Notes: generated from the letters alone by a model not told the origin. A DNA stretch of 64,000 nt from Mesorhizobium sp. 131-2-1 (GCF_016756535.1 NZ_AP023247.1:1674501-1738500); one strand, 5' to 3'; positions 1-8,752 are shown, numbered from the stretch's first letter. Made by a program: numbers and translations.

Positions 1-203
1 CGGTGGGCGATGGCGCGCCTGCCGAACGTGTACCGGCCAAGGTCGTCGCCCCAGGCGACGAGGTTCAGCCGGTCATGCGGCACGGCCCACAGCAGTGCGC
101 CCTTGCGCGCGCAGATCGAGCAGTTGCAGCGCACGACTCCAGCCAGTTCGCCCTCGACCTCAAACGCCACCTTGCCGCAGTGGCAGCCACCTTTGTAGAG
201 CAT
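1..203 (-). CDS. GFA/CENP-V family zinc protein, partial (C-terminus outside window)
   Basis: The reading frame begins at the ATG complementary to 201-203 and stays open to the window edge (about 67 codons). The N-terminus has GGCHCGKVAFEVEG and, about 15 residues later, CNCSICARKG. These are the CxC and CxxC zinc ligands of the glutathione-dependent formaldehyde-activating (GFA) fold. A GAGAAG ribosome-binding site lies just upstream on the minus strand. Most members of this family are of unknown function; a link to formaldehyde or glutathione adducts is by family name only. The frame is too short to appear complete because the rest lies to the left of base 1. Confidence 0.75.
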   Translation of the reverse strand, partial: MLYKGGCHCGKVAFEVEGELAGVVRCNCSICARKGALLWAVPHDRLNLVAWGDDLGRYTFGRRAIAH

Positions 204-288
204 CGTTGCTTCTCTCCCTTCGGCCCGGTAGGTGCAAACTTGCCTCGGCCGGGTTATTGCTTCGCGCAAGCCAGATGCTGGCTCTGGC

Positions 289-388
289 TTGGATCAGGAT
301 GACGTTGCGTTGAATCGTCATCCTGATCCAACTCTTGTTGGAGCATGATCTTTTCCGAAAACCGGTTCCCACTTTTCGCGATCATGCC
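289..388. repeat. Composite palindromic intergenic repeat
   Basis: Two adjacent structures occupy the gap before the amidase. The first is a perfect 16-bp inverted repeat (289-304 and 316-331) around an 11-base loop. The second (342-388) is the dyad around TTTTCCGAAAACCGGTT with GATCATG-type ends. A clearly related copy of the second lies at 62963-62999. Such elements recur in intergenic regions of Mesorhizobium-type genomes. Whether they act as terminators, mRNA stabilisers or are mobile cannot be told from one window. Confidence 0.7.
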
Positions 389-425
389 CTAAAGACGTTG
401 CAGCCATCCGGAGTCCGACACCGAA

Positions 426-1724
426 GTGCAGTCAGTCCGCGATCATCTCGAAATTCTGCTGTCGCGTCTCGCGGCTCGTGCGAACGACGAAAGCGTGTTC
501 GTGAGACTTTATCCGGAGGCGGCGCGAGCAGCGGCCGACGCTAGCGATGCGCGCAAGCGGGCCGGTGTGACGCTTGGACCGCTCGACGGCACGATCGTCT
601 CGATCAAGGATCTGTTCGACGTTGCCGGCGAGCCGACCACGGCCGGCTCACTGATGCTGAAGACCGCCGCGCCCGCCTTGCGCGACGCCGCCATCGTCAG
701 CCGGCTGCGCCAGGCCGGCGCGGTCATCCTCGGCAAGACCAACATGACCGAATTCGCCTTCACCGCGATCGGCGATAACCAGCATTACGGTACGCCCGGC
801 AACGCCACCGACGCCAGCCTGATACCGGGCGGCTCGTCATCGGGCGCCGGCGTTTCCGTCGGCGAAGGCACCTGTGACATCGCTATCGGCTCCGACACAG
901 GCGGCTCGGTGCGCATACCGGCATCGCTCAATGGTGTCGTCGGCTTCAAGCCAACGGCACGGCGCGTGCCATTGGCCGGCGCATTTCCATTGTCCGCTAC
1001 TTTGGATTCGATCGGCCCGCTGGCGCTGAGTGTCGCCGCGTGTGCCGTCGCCGATGCGGCAATGGCGGCTGAGGAGATGCCGCCACTACATCTGCCGTTG
1101 CCGCTTGCCGGGCTTCGTGTCGGCATCCCGCGCGGTGTTCTTTTCGACGATACCGAAGGCGAGGTCGCGACCGCCTTCGATCGATGCCTGGGCAAGGTCG
1201 AACAGGCCGGCGCGCGGGTCGCGGACCTGTCGATCGACGACCTGCTTGCCGAGATGCGTGCCGCGACCAGGCGCGGCACGATCGCCTCGATGGAGGGCGC
1301 TGAGGTCCACGCCGACTGGCTTGCGACAGGCGCTTCCGTGCCGGTCGATCCGCATGTCAGCGGGCCGTTGTCGCGCGCGCTGGCCATCCCTGCTTCGGTC
1401 TATATCAGGACAATCCGCCGCCGCACGGCGCTGGCCGCCGCGATGGACGAGCGTCTGGCCGCCGTCGACGTGCTGGCCCTGCCGACGACGCCGGTGACGG
1501 CGCCGACCATCGCCTCGATGGCAAGCGACACGGCGCTGCGCGATCGGACGGAAGGCCTGCTGCTTCGCAACACCCAGGTCGCCAATCAGTTCGATCTCTG
1601 CGCGATCTCGTTGCCGATGCCGGGAACGGCGCGCCCGGCCGGACTGATGCTGGTGGCGCGCAATGGCCATGACCGGCATCTGCTGCGCGTCGCGGCGGAA
1701 GTTGAGCGGCTGCTCGGTGCGTGA
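426..1724 (+). CDS. Amidase (amidase-signature family)
   Basis: A 432-residue member of the amidase-signature hydrolases, which cleave carboxamides with a Ser-cisSer-Lys triad. The parts are visible: Lys61 in SIKDLFDVAG, the Ser-rich loop GGSSSG at 135-140 (cis-Ser), and the nucleophile Ser161 in SDTGGSVRIP. The length is near the usual 430-500. The start is a GTG at 426; no strong ribosome-binding site is seen, so it could move slightly. The substrate cannot be deduced. It faces the sugar-catabolic operon convergently and is preceded by a repeat element, so it is probably an independent gene. Confidence 0.85.
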   Translation: MQSVRDHLEILLSRLAARANDESVFVRLYPEAARAAADASDARKRAGVTLGPLDGTIVSIKDLFDVAGEPTTAGSLMLKTAAPALRDAAIVSRLRQAGAVILGKTNMTEFAFTAIGDNQHYGTPGNATDASLIPGGSSSGAGVSVGEGTCDIAIGSDTGGSVRIPASLNGVVGFKPTARRVPLAGAFPLSATLDSIGPLALSVAACAVADAAMAAEEMPPLHLPLPLAGLRVGIPRGVLFDDTEGEVATAFDRCLGKVEQAGARVADLSIDDLLAEMRAATRRGTIASMEGAEVHADWLATGASVPVDPHVSGPLSRALAIPASVYIRTIRRRTALAAAMDERLAAVDVLALPTTPVTAPTIASMASDTALRDRTEGLLLRNTQVANQFDLCAISLPMPGTARPAGLMLVARNGHDRHLLRVAAEVERLLGA

Positions 1725-1736
1725 CCGGTGTGCGTA

Positions 1737-2120
1737 TCAGCGCGACGAACAGTGCTTGCGTTCGCTGTCCTTGGCGGTCCGTTCAATGCCGGTCGCGACC
1801 AGCGTCGGCAGCCAGTGTTGCTTGCCGTTGAAGGTCTGGGGCCGGTTCTCGATCGCGCCGGCAATCACGAGCTTGCCGGCATAGAGCTTGTCCTGGAGGT
1901 CGAGCGCCTTGTCTTCCTGCGGCAGGCCATCGACGTCGATCGCGACGCCCTTGATGATCTTGCCGGTGGCGAGGTCGAGCGCGCTGTTCGAAGGGCAGGG
2001 CGCCGCGATACAGCGAAGGCCATTGTCGCAGAACACATAGCCATCCTGCCCATCGGTGAAAGCCGGCGCAGTCGTTGCGCAGAGGCCGGCGGCAAGAATG
2101 AAGAGGCGGGCGATGGACAT
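1737..2120 (-). CDS. Small secreted protein of unknown function
   Basis: A 127-residue protein beginning MSIARLFILAAGLCATTAPAF, a clear Sec signal peptide with likely cleavage near residue 20. The mature part has CDNGLRCIAAPCPS, three closely spaced cysteines that could form a disulfide. I recognise no enzymatic motif and do not assign a function. It lies tail to tail with the amidase (12 bp between stops) and downstream of the 2-hydroxyacid dehydrogenase on the same strand. It may be co-transcribed with that gene, but its role need not be related. Confidence 0.65.
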   Translation of the reverse strand: MSIARLFILAAGLCATTAPAFTDGQDGYVFCDNGLRCIAAPCPSNSALDLATGKIIKGVAIDVDGLPQEDKALDLQDKLYAGKLVIAGAIENRPQTFNGKQHWLPTLVATGIERTAKDSERKHCSSR

Positions 2121-2173
2121 GACGGCAATGTCCCCGTCGAATCCGTGAAAATTGAGGCACCGCTTGTGACGGG

Positions 2174-3154
2174 TTACAGGTCGACCGGGAAGCGCCGCCG
2201 GTAGTGCTCCATCACCTCCGGGTTGCGCAGATTGAGCGGCAATTTGTTGGCCAGCACCAGCAGCGCCTCGCCGGCGGCGCCGACGCCCATGCGCATCATC
2301 GATTCCTCGGTGATCCCGGCCATATGCGGGGTGACGATGACATTGTCGAAGCCGAAATAGGGATGGTTTTGCGGCAGCGGCTGCGTCGCAAAGACATCGA
2401 GCGCGGCACCGCCGATGCTGCCCTTGCGCAAGGCTTCGATCAGCGCCTCGTCGTCGACCACCGGCCCGCGCGAGACATTGATCAGCAGCGCATTCGGCTT
2501 CATGCGCGAAATGCGCTCGCGGCTGATCAGGCCGCGCGTCTCCTCCGTCAGCGGACAGCAAAGCACGATGATGTCGCTCTGCTCGACCAGGGCGTCGATC
2601 GACAGGAAGCCGACCTTGTCGGGCGCCGGGCGCATGCTGCGCGTCGTTGCCACGACGTTGAGGTCGAAGCCATGCGCGGCGATATGGCCGACCGCCTGGC
2701 CGACGGCGCCGAGGCCGACAATGCCGATGGTCTTGCCGGCGAGTTCGGTGTTGGAGTTGGCGTGGTCGCGTCCGGCGAGCCAGCCATTGGCCCGCAAGTC
2801 GCGGTCGACCATGCGAAAACGCCGAAGCAGGGCCAGCGTCACGAACATCACGTGCTCGGCAACCGAGCGCGCATTGACCGCCGGCACGTTCGCCACCAGC
2901 ACGCCGGCAGATGTCGCCGCCTCGACCGGGATCATGTCCAGCCCGGCGCCGTGACGGATCGCGGCGCGCAGCCTGGCCGCGCCCTGGAAAAGCTCCGGCG
3001 GCAGCGGCGCGCGGACGATGACGATGTCGGCATCAGCGGCTTCCGCCACCAGCGTCTTTGCATCCAGCGCCGAGGCGACGACCAGCTTGCCTGCCCCGGC
3101 CAGCATGCCGGTTGCGCGCGGATGCAGCGGATGCGTCGACAGGATTCTGGGCAT
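2174..3154 (-). CDS. D-2-hydroxyacid dehydrogenase (NAD-binding)
   Basis: A 326-residue enzyme of the glyoxylate/phosphoglycerate dehydrogenase family, which interconverts 2-keto and D-2-hydroxy acids with NAD(P)H. The Rossmann motif GIVGLGAVG is at about 144-152. Catalytic Arg229 is in VSRGPVVDD and His277 in TPHMAG. The position usually filled by the catalytic Glu (DVFxxEP) is Gln258 (DVFATQPLP), a variation also seen in some relatives. The start at 3154 has GGGAG seven bases upstream and is preferred to the longer reading frame. It lies 64 bp after the GntR gene, so it probably closes this operon and acts on a keto-acid product of the pathway. Confidence 0.85.
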   Translation of the reverse strand: MPRILSTHPLHPRATGMLAGAGKLVVASALDAKTLVAEAADADIVIVRAPLPPELFQGAARLRAAIRHGAGLDMIPVEAATSAGVLVANVPAVNARSVAEHVMFVTLALLRRFRMVDRDLRANGWLAGRDHANSNTELAGKTIGIVGLGAVGQAVGHIAAHGFDLNVVATTRSMRPAPDKVGFLSIDALVEQSDIIVLCCPLTEETRGLISRERISRMKPNALLINVSRGPVVDDEALIEALRKGSIGGAALDVFATQPLPQNHPYFGFDNVIVTPHMAGITEESMMRMGVGAAGEALLVLANKLPLNLRNPEVMEHYRRRFPVDL

Positions 3155-3218
3155 CTGGCTCCCGTTTGTTTGCCGCATTTTTGCGACGCCAAGCGATGCC
3201 GCCTGGCTGCAAAATGCT

Positions 3219-3935
3219 CTAGGCCTTTTCGAGCGCCGGGCTTTTCGGCTCCGCCCCGCGGCCCTCGATCAGGCCCTTCCAGTAGCTCTCGGCGCCCTGC
3301 AGATGGGCGTTCATCAGCGCCTGGGCGAGGTTGCCGTCGCGGCGCAACAGCGCCTCGTAGATCTGGATGTGCTCGGCATGCGAGCGCACGCTGCGCTCGG
3401 GATCGTTGAAATAGATCGGCAGGCGCTGCTCGCCCATCAGGTAGTAGACGCTGCAGATATTGTGGAAGATGCCGTTCTTGGTGGCGCGCACGATCTCGAG
3501 GTGGAACTCGCGGTCCTCCTTGGCGAGGCCCTCGCCGGCGGCGATGCGTTCCTCCGAGGCTTTCAGGATCTCGCGCAGCCGCTCGAAATTCTCTTCGGTG
3601 GCGCGCGAGCAGGCAAGCTCGGCGGCCTTGATCTCGTGGATCTTGCGCAGCTCGACCGTCTCGTAGATCTGGATCGGGTCGAGCGGCAGGCCGGCGCGGG
3701 CGAAAAGGGCCAACGCCTCGACGCTCGCCTGCTTGGTGTCGACATAGATGCCGGATTTGGCGCGGCGCTCGACGATGCGCATGGCTTCCAGGATGGCCAG
3801 CGCCTCGCGGATCTGGCCGCGGCTGACGGCGAAATGCTCGGCCAGTTCGCGCTCCGACGGCGTGCGGCCCGTCTCCTTGTCCGAATTGGAGAACAGATAG
3901 GCAGCGAGTTCCGCGAGAAGGTTCTTTTCTTTCAT
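3219..3935 (-). CDS. GntR/FadR-subfamily transcriptional regulator (FCD domain)
   Basis: A 238-residue regulator. An N-terminal winged helix has its HTH at about 27-49 (SERELAEHFAVSRGQIREAL). An all-helical FCD ligand domain follows, with the usual acidic and histidine metal-binding positions (EDREFHLEIV, RSHAEHI, NAHLQGA). FCD regulators normally bind small organic acids and recognise TNGTNNNACNA. Two sites of that form (6157-6167 and 6337-6347) lie in the divergent promoter region upstream of this operon. The gene starts two bases after the dehydratase stop codon, so it is translationally coupled and very likely regulates this locus. Confidence 0.88.
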   Translation of the reverse strand: MKEKNLLAELAAYLFSNSDKETGRTPSERELAEHFAVSRGQIREALAILEAMRIVERRAKSGIYVDTKQASVEALALFARAGLPLDPIQIYETVELRKIHEIKAAELACSRATEENFERLREILKASEERIAAGEGLAKEDREFHLEIVRATKNGIFHNICSVYYLMGEQRLPIYFNDPERSVRSHAEHIQIYEALLRRDGNLAQALMNAHLQGAESYWKGLIEGRGAEPKSPALEKA

Positions 3936-3937
3936 GG

Positions 3938-5113
3938 TCAGCAGCGGTGCGCGTGCGCCTCCAGGAATCGCTCGGAAATTGTGAAACCCAATCCAGGCTT
4001 TTCAGGGATCGCTATCATACCGTCCTTCGCTTCGACAGTCTCTTCGATAAGATCGTGGATCATCGGGTTGGCGCCGAGCGAATACTCGACGGTGAAGCTC
4101 GCCGGCGAGGCCGCGCAGACGTGCAGGCCGGCGAAGAAGCACGGCGCGCCGGCCCACAGATGCGGGGCAAAGCGCAGGTTGAAAGCGCTGGCGATGGTGC
4201 CGATCTTCATCGCCTCGCTGATGCCGCCGCAGAAGGCGGGATCCGGCTGGAAGATGTCAGCCGACTTCAGAACGGCGAGGTCGCGGAAGGCGTAGCGCGT
4301 CGCCTCGCTCTCGCCGGTGGCGATCGGGATGGAGCTGGAGGCTCGTACTTCGGCCATCCCAGGCTTGTCGTCGGCGATCACCGGCTCCTCGAACCAGGCG
4401 AGGTCGAGGTCGCCGGCAAGCTGGATGAAGCGCTTCGCCTCGGCCACCGTATAGGTGCCATGCGCGTCGACCATCAGGTCGACGTCGGCGCCGAGCGCCA
4501 CCCTCGCCGCGCGGACGCGTGCGGCGGAAATATGCGGAGCGCCATCCATGGCGCCGATGCGCATCTTCAGCGCCTTGAAGCCGCCCTTGGCGATGTAGGA
4601 TTTGAGCTGCTCGCCGATGGTCTCAGCCGGCGCCCAGCCGCCGGAAGCATAGGCCTGCATGCGCTCGACCTTGCGGCCGCCGAGCAGCCGCCAGACCGGC
4701 TGGCCGAGCGATTTGCCGAGGATGTCCCAGAGCGCGATGTCGACGGCGCTGATGGCGGCCACGCTCATGCCGCGCCGTGCCAGTTGCGGCATGGCATGCC
4801 CGGCATGGGCCGCGGTGTGATGGCGCACGCCGTTGTAGAGCATCTCCCAGATGACGCCGATGTCGGCGGGGTCGCGACCGATGAGCTGCGGGCCGACCTC
4901 GTGGTTCAGCATGTGGACGAGCGCGCCGTAGCTGCCGGTGCTGCCGGCGGCGTTCTTGCCCTCGCCCCAGCCGACCAGGCCGTCATCGGTTTCGATGCGC
5001 AGGATGGCGGCGTCGAACGTCGTCACCTGACCGAAGTCGCTGCGATGCTGCTTCACCGCTTCGATCGGTATGCGAACCCACCAGGCTTGGACCGTCTTGA
5101 TGCGCATGGTCAT
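3938..5113 (-). CDS. Mandelate racemase/muconate lactonizing enzyme family (enolase superfamily), probable sugar-acid dehydratase
   Basis: A 391-residue enolase-superfamily protein. The capping domain fills about 1-130 and the barrel carries the three Mg ligands in VDAHG, WFEEP and GESE order. It also has the KMR base on strand 2 (ALKMRIG) and a late His in FAPHLW. This arrangement fits acid-sugar dehydratases that remove water from aldonates or similar acids to give 2-keto-3-deoxy acids. The exact acid is unknown. It sits between a TIM-barrel epimerase and the GntR gene in one operon. Starts at 5113 (MTMRI) and 5107 (MRI) are both possible. Confidence 0.85.
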   Translation of the reverse strand: MTMRIKTVQAWWVRIPIEAVKQHRSDFGQVTTFDAAILRIETDDGLVGWGEGKNAAGSTGSYGALVHMLNHEVGPQLIGRDPADIGVIWEMLYNGVRHHTAAHAGHAMPQLARRGMSVAAISAVDIALWDILGKSLGQPVWRLLGGRKVERMQAYASGGWAPAETIGEQLKSYIAKGGFKALKMRIGAMDGAPHISAARVRAARVALGADVDLMVDAHGTYTVAEAKRFIQLAGDLDLAWFEEPVIADDKPGMAEVRASSSIPIATGESEATRYAFRDLAVLKSADIFQPDPAFCGGISEAMKIGTIASAFNLRFAPHLWAGAPCFFAGLHVCAASPASFTVEYSLGANPMIHDLIEETVEAKDGMIAIPEKPGLGFTISERFLEAHAHRC

Positions 5114-5161
5114 CCCCGGCCCCGCCGCCGTTCGGCGGAAGGGCGTCTTCCCTTGGACCGG

Positions 5162-6049
5162 CTACTTGATCAGCGGCAACAGCGTTTCGGCGGTGATGCG
5201 CATCTGGTCGGTGTAGAACTTCTCCGTCAGCACGCTCGAGCCGTGATCCTGGATGAATTTCAGCTGCTCGGGCGAGATGTCGACGGGATGGCGCTCGACC
5301 ATGTCGGGATAGGGCGCGGCCGGCGTGCGGTCGACGGGGGCGACGAACTCGTTGGTCAGCGCGCCGTCATAGCCGATCTCCTTCAGCGTGCGCACGATCC
5401 GCGGCCAGTCGATCTGGCCGAGGCCGGCGGCGAAGCGGTTGTTGTCGGCGACGTGGAAGTCGAACAGTCGCTTGCCGACCTGCCGGATGGCGTCATAGAC
5501 GTTAAATTCCTCCATGTGGATGTGATAGGCGTCGAGGCAGACGCCGCATTCCGGGCTGACCGCATCGGCAAGCGCGAGCGCCTGCGCGCCGCGGTTGAAG
5601 AGATAGGTCTCGAAGCGGTTGAGTGGCTCGACCGCGACCTTGACGCCGACCTTCTTGGCGTGAGCGAAACACTCGCGGGTGGCGTCGACCACCCAACCCC
5701 ATTCCTCCGCCTCGGTGCCGTCGGGCACCACCTTGCCGACGGTGGCGGGAACCAGCGTGATGATCTCGCCGTCGAGCTCGCTGACCATGGTCAGCACGTC
5801 CTTGACGTACTGCACCGAACGTTCGCGCTGGCCCTGGTCCTTGGCGGCGAGGTTGCGTTCGCCCAGCATCAGCGTCACCGAGCCCCAGCAGCGGATGCCG
5901 TGCTCCTTCAAGAGCGCGCGCGTTTCCTTGGTCTTGTACTGCGCGGGCTCGCCGGAGATCTCGATCGACTCATAGCCGAATTTCTTGATGCGCTTCAGCG
6001 TCACCTCGAGCGGCTCCGCCCGCATCCAGTTGTGCGTCGAAAGGTGCAT
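5162..6049 (-). CDS. Sugar epimerase/isomerase, xylose-isomerase-like TIM barrel
   Basis: A 295-residue protein of the AP endonuclease 2/tagatose-3-epimerase fold, which interconverts ketose or keto-sugar epimers with a divalent metal. Probable ligands run in the expected order: Glu in VAVEPLNRFE, Asp-His in CLDAYHIH, His in FHVADN and Glu in TNEF. It is the first gene of the minus arm and is followed by the dehydratase 48 bp downstream. The substrate is not identifiable. The family also includes hydrolases and inosose dehydratases, so epimerase is the most likely rather than the only reading. Confidence 0.82.
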   Translation of the reverse strand: MHLSTHNWMRAEPLEVTLKRIKKFGYESIEISGEPAQYKTKETRALLKEHGIRCWGSVTLMLGERNLAAKDQGQRERSVQYVKDVLTMVSELDGEIITLVPATVGKVVPDGTEAEEWGWVVDATRECFAHAKKVGVKVAVEPLNRFETYLFNRGAQALALADAVSPECGVCLDAYHIHMEEFNVYDAIRQVGKRLFDFHVADNNRFAAGLGQIDWPRIVRTLKEIGYDGALTNEFVAPVDRTPAAPYPDMVERHPVDISPEQLKFIQDHGSSVLTEKFYTDQMRITAETLLPLIK

Positions 6050-6156
6050 GGTCTATCCTTCCCAGAATTCGCCTGTCACGTTTCCCACGACGTGGCTCCA
6101 GCAGAACCCCGCCGCGCGATTCCTCCCCAAGGTGCTCCAGTGTCTTTTTGGCAAAC

Positions 6157-6167
6157 TGGTTCGACCA
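6157..6167. promoter_or_regulatory. Candidate FadR-type GntR operator, copy 1
   Basis: The sequence TGGTTCGACCA is a perfect TGGT/ACCA dyad with a 3-base spacer and matches the FadR-subfamily consensus TNGTNNNACNA. It lies 108 bp upstream of the minus-arm start codon. The same form occurs at 6337-6347. It is assigned to the local FCD regulator by proximity only. Confidence 0.5.
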
Positions 6168-6319
6168 ATTGGGCCTGATGCGAGGTCTACCGCAATTTCA
6201 GCTGCACGGCAAGAAGTCGCGTGCGGCGATGCTAGTCTCTGCTTACTTCGTTGAATAATCTAACATATTTTCACAGTTTGTGACGAACGAAAGCGCTTCA
6301 GAGGGCTGTGCGGCCGCTT

Positions 6320-6347
6320 GACCAAATGTCGATATTTGGTCATACCA
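6320..6347. promoter_or_regulatory. Candidate FadR-type GntR operator, copy 2, overlapping a longer palindrome
   Basis: TGGTCATACCA at 6337-6347 matches TNGTNNNACNA. It overlaps a second dyad, GACCAAAT (6320-6327) and ATTTGGTC (6334-6341), with a 6-base spacer. The pair lies about 104 bp upstream of the plus-arm start. The rest of the 401-bp gap (6050-6450) holds AT-rich stretches and a small TCACA-GTT-TGTGA dyad at 6271-6283. I see no gene and no unambiguous -35/-10 pair there. Confidence 0.5.
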
Positions 6348-6450
6348 GAATGGCGGCGCGTGCTGGCGTCGACAGGAAAACACCAAACGGGCTGGCCCTG
6401 CTTTCAATCAGCGCTATGCTTGGTCGTGAAATGAGAGAGGGAGGATGCCG

Positions 6451-7506
6451 ATGCCGTCGACGATGAAGGGCCCCGGTCTGTTTCTGGCGCAGTTCGCAGG
6501 CGATGCCGCGCCGTTCAATTCGCTGCCGTCGATCACCAAATGGGCGGCCGGCCTCGGCTACAAGGGCGTGCAGATTCCGACCTGGGACGCGCGGCTGTTC
6601 GACCTTGAGAAGGCGGCGACCTCCAAGGCCTATTGCGACGAGGTGAAAGGCATCTGCGCCGATGCCGGCGTCGAGATCACCGAGCTGTCGACGCATCTGC
6701 AAGGGCAACTGGTAGCGGTGCATCCGGCGTACGACGCGCAGTTCGACGGCTTCGCGCCGGCTTCGGTGCACAACAATCCGAAAGCAAGGCAGAAATGGGC
6801 GGTCGAGCAGATGAAGTTCGGCGCCAAGGCATCGAAGAATCTGGGGCTGAAGGCCTCGGTGTCCTTCTGTGGAGCGCTGGCCTTCCCTTACCTTTACCCA
6901 TGGCCGCAGCGGCCGGCCGGCTTGATCGAGGAGGCCTTCGCCGAGCTCGGCAGGCGCTGGAAGCCGATCCTCGACGTCTATGACGAGAACGGCGTCGATA
7001 TCGGCTACGAGATCCATCCGGGCGAGGATGTGTTCGACGGCGCCACCTTCGAGATGTTCCTCGACGCGGTCGGCGGTCACAAGCGCTGCAACATCAACTA
7101 CGACCCGTCGCATTTCCTCTTGCAGCAGCTCGACTATCTCGAATTCATCGACATCTACCACGAGCGCATCAAGGCGTTTCACGCCAAGGACGCTGAGTTC
7201 AACCCGACGGGGCGGCAAGGCGTCTATTCCGGCTATCAGGGCTGGGTAAACCGCGCCGGGCGGTTCCGCTCGCTGGGCGACGGGCAGGTCGATTTCGGCG
7301 GCATCTTCTCCAAGCTCACCCAGTACGGCTACGATTCCTGGGCGGTGCTGGAATGGGAATGCTGCCTGAAGCATCCGGAGGATGGCGCGGCCGAAGGCGC
7401 GCCGTTCATCCAGCACCACATCATTAGGGTGACGGAGAAGGCGTTCGACGATTTCGCCGGCGGCGCGACCGACAAAAAGGCGCTGCGCGCGATGATGGGC
7501 ATTTAG
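6451..7506 (+). CDS. Sugar isomerase/epimerase, TIM barrel (about 350-residue type)
   Basis: A 351-residue xylose-isomerase-like protein, longer than the usual 280-300. Metal-site motifs are YEIHPGE, NYDPSH, FHAKD and LEWE, in the order expected for this fold. The ATG at 6451 is six bases after GAGG; the ATG at 6445 abuts the ribosome-binding site and is less likely. Proteins of this length are often paired with a Gfo/Idh/MocA oxidoreductase, and one follows here 54 bp downstream. The likely role is isomerising a keto-sugar intermediate. The substrate is unknown. Confidence 0.83.
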   Translation: MPSTMKGPGLFLAQFAGDAAPFNSLPSITKWAAGLGYKGVQIPTWDARLFDLEKAATSKAYCDEVKGICADAGVEITELSTHLQGQLVAVHPAYDAQFDGFAPASVHNNPKARQKWAVEQMKFGAKASKNLGLKASVSFCGALAFPYLYPWPQRPAGLIEEAFAELGRRWKPILDVYDENGVDIGYEIHPGEDVFDGATFEMFLDAVGGHKRCNINYDPSHFLLQQLDYLEFIDIYHERIKAFHAKDAEFNPTGRQGVYSGYQGWVNRAGRFRSLGDGQVDFGGIFSKLTQYGYDSWAVLEWECCLKHPEDGAAEGAPFIQHHIIRVTEKAFDDFAGGATDKKALRAMMGI

Positions 7507-7560
7507 CATTTTACCCGCCCTTCGCGGGCAGGGCGATCCGAGACAGTAAGGAGGACAGGA

Positions 7561-8748
7561 ATGGTCGGCGCATCGAAGTCGGAAACGGGAGGCGGCCCGA
7601 TCCGCTACGGCATGGTCGGCGGCGGGCAAGGCGCCTTCATCGGCGCGGTGCACCGGATCGCGGCGCGCATGGACAACGACTTCGTGCTGGTGGCCGGCGC
7701 GCTGTCGGCGAACCCGGAGCGCGCCAAAGCTTCCGCCGCAGAGCTCGGGCTCGATCCGTCGCGCAGCTACGGCTCCTATGCCGAGATGGCCAAGGCCGAA
7801 GCCAAGCGGCCCGACGGCATCGAGGCGGTGGCGATCGTCACGCCCAACAACGTGCATGTGCCGGCCGCCAAAGCCTTCCTCGAGGCCGGCATCCACGTCA
7901 TCTGCGACAAGCCGCTTGCTACCACGCTGGCCGAGGCGAAAAAGCTCGCGGCACTGGTCGAGAAGACCGGCAAGGTGTTCGTGCTCACCCACAACTACAC
8001 CGCCTATCCGATGATCCGCCAGGCGCGCGAAATGGTGGCCAAGGGCCAGCTCGGCGACATCCGCATCGTGCAGTCTGAATATCCGCAGGACTGGCTGACG
8101 GAAGATCTCGCCGCAACTGGGCAGAAGCAGGCGGCGTGGCGTTCCGATCCCAAGCAGGCCGGCGCCGGTGGCGCACTCGGCGACATCGGCACGCATGCCT
8201 ACAATCTGGCACGCTTCGTCTCCGGACTGGAGCTTGACACGCTGTCGGCCGACCTCGATGCCTTCGTGCCGGGACGGCAGCTCGACGACAACATCAACGT
8301 CATGCTGCGCTTCAAGCCGGTCGGCAAGGCGCATCCGGCCAAGGGCATGATCTGGGCGAGCCAGGTGGCTCCCGGCCACGAGAACGGGCTGAAGCTGCGC
8401 ATCTATGGCTCGAAAGGCGGGCTGGAATGGGTGCAGGCGGATCCGAACTATCTTTGGTATACGCCGTTCGGCCAGCCGAAGCAGCTGTTGACCCGCGCCG
8501 GCGCCGGCGCGCTGCCGTCCGCAGGGCGTGTCACCCGTGTTCCGTCGGGTCATCCGGAGGGCTATCTCGAAGGCTTCGCCAACATCTACCAGGAGGCAGC
8601 CCGCGCCATCCGCGCCGCGCGCAGGAAGGGCGGCAAGCCGGCAAAGGATGTCGTCTTCCCGACCATCGCCGACGGTGTCGAAGGCATGGCCTTCATCGAG
8701 GCCTGCGTGAAGTCGTCGAAGAAGAATGGGGCGTGGACGAAGCTCTAA
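7561..8748 (+). CDS. Gfo/Idh/MocA family NAD(P)-dependent oxidoreductase
   Basis: A 395-residue sugar or inositol dehydrogenase-type protein. The N-terminal Rossmann motif is YGMVGGGQGAFIGAVHR. The family's EKP signature appears as CDKPLATTL near residue 120. GGALGDIGTHAYNLARF near residue 205 carries the conserved Asp and His of the active site. AAGGAGG lies six bases before the ATG. It sits between two TIM-barrel isomerases on the plus arm, a common arrangement for oxidising a free or glycosidic sugar and then isomerising it. Confidence 0.88.
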   Translation: MVGASKSETGGGPIRYGMVGGGQGAFIGAVHRIAARMDNDFVLVAGALSANPERAKASAAELGLDPSRSYGSYAEMAKAEAKRPDGIEAVAIVTPNNVHVPAAKAFLEAGIHVICDKPLATTLAEAKKLAALVEKTGKVFVLTHNYTAYPMIRQAREMVAKGQLGDIRIVQSEYPQDWLTEDLAATGQKQAAWRSDPKQAGAGGALGDIGTHAYNLARFVSGLELDTLSADLDAFVPGRQLDDNINVMLRFKPVGKAHPAKGMIWASQVAPGHENGLKLRIYGSKGGLEWVQADPNYLWYTPFGQPKQLLTRAGAGALPSAGRVTRVPSGHPEGYLEGFANIYQEAARAIRAARRKGGKPAKDVVFPTIADGVEGMAFIEACVKSSKKNGAWTKL

Positions 8749-8752
8749 GGGG

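Noticed and set aside
3947..6178. 743-codon plus-strand frame opposite the dehydratase and epimerase genes
   Set aside because: It is antisense to two genes with clear motifs. Its translation is rich in Arg, Asp, Gly, Ala and His with no recognisable domain, as usual for shadows in GC-rich DNA.
6340..8553. 737-codon minus-strand frame opposite the plus-arm isomerase and oxidoreductase
   Set aside because: It is a shadow frame over genes with intact catalytic motifs. No ribosome-binding site or family signature is present.
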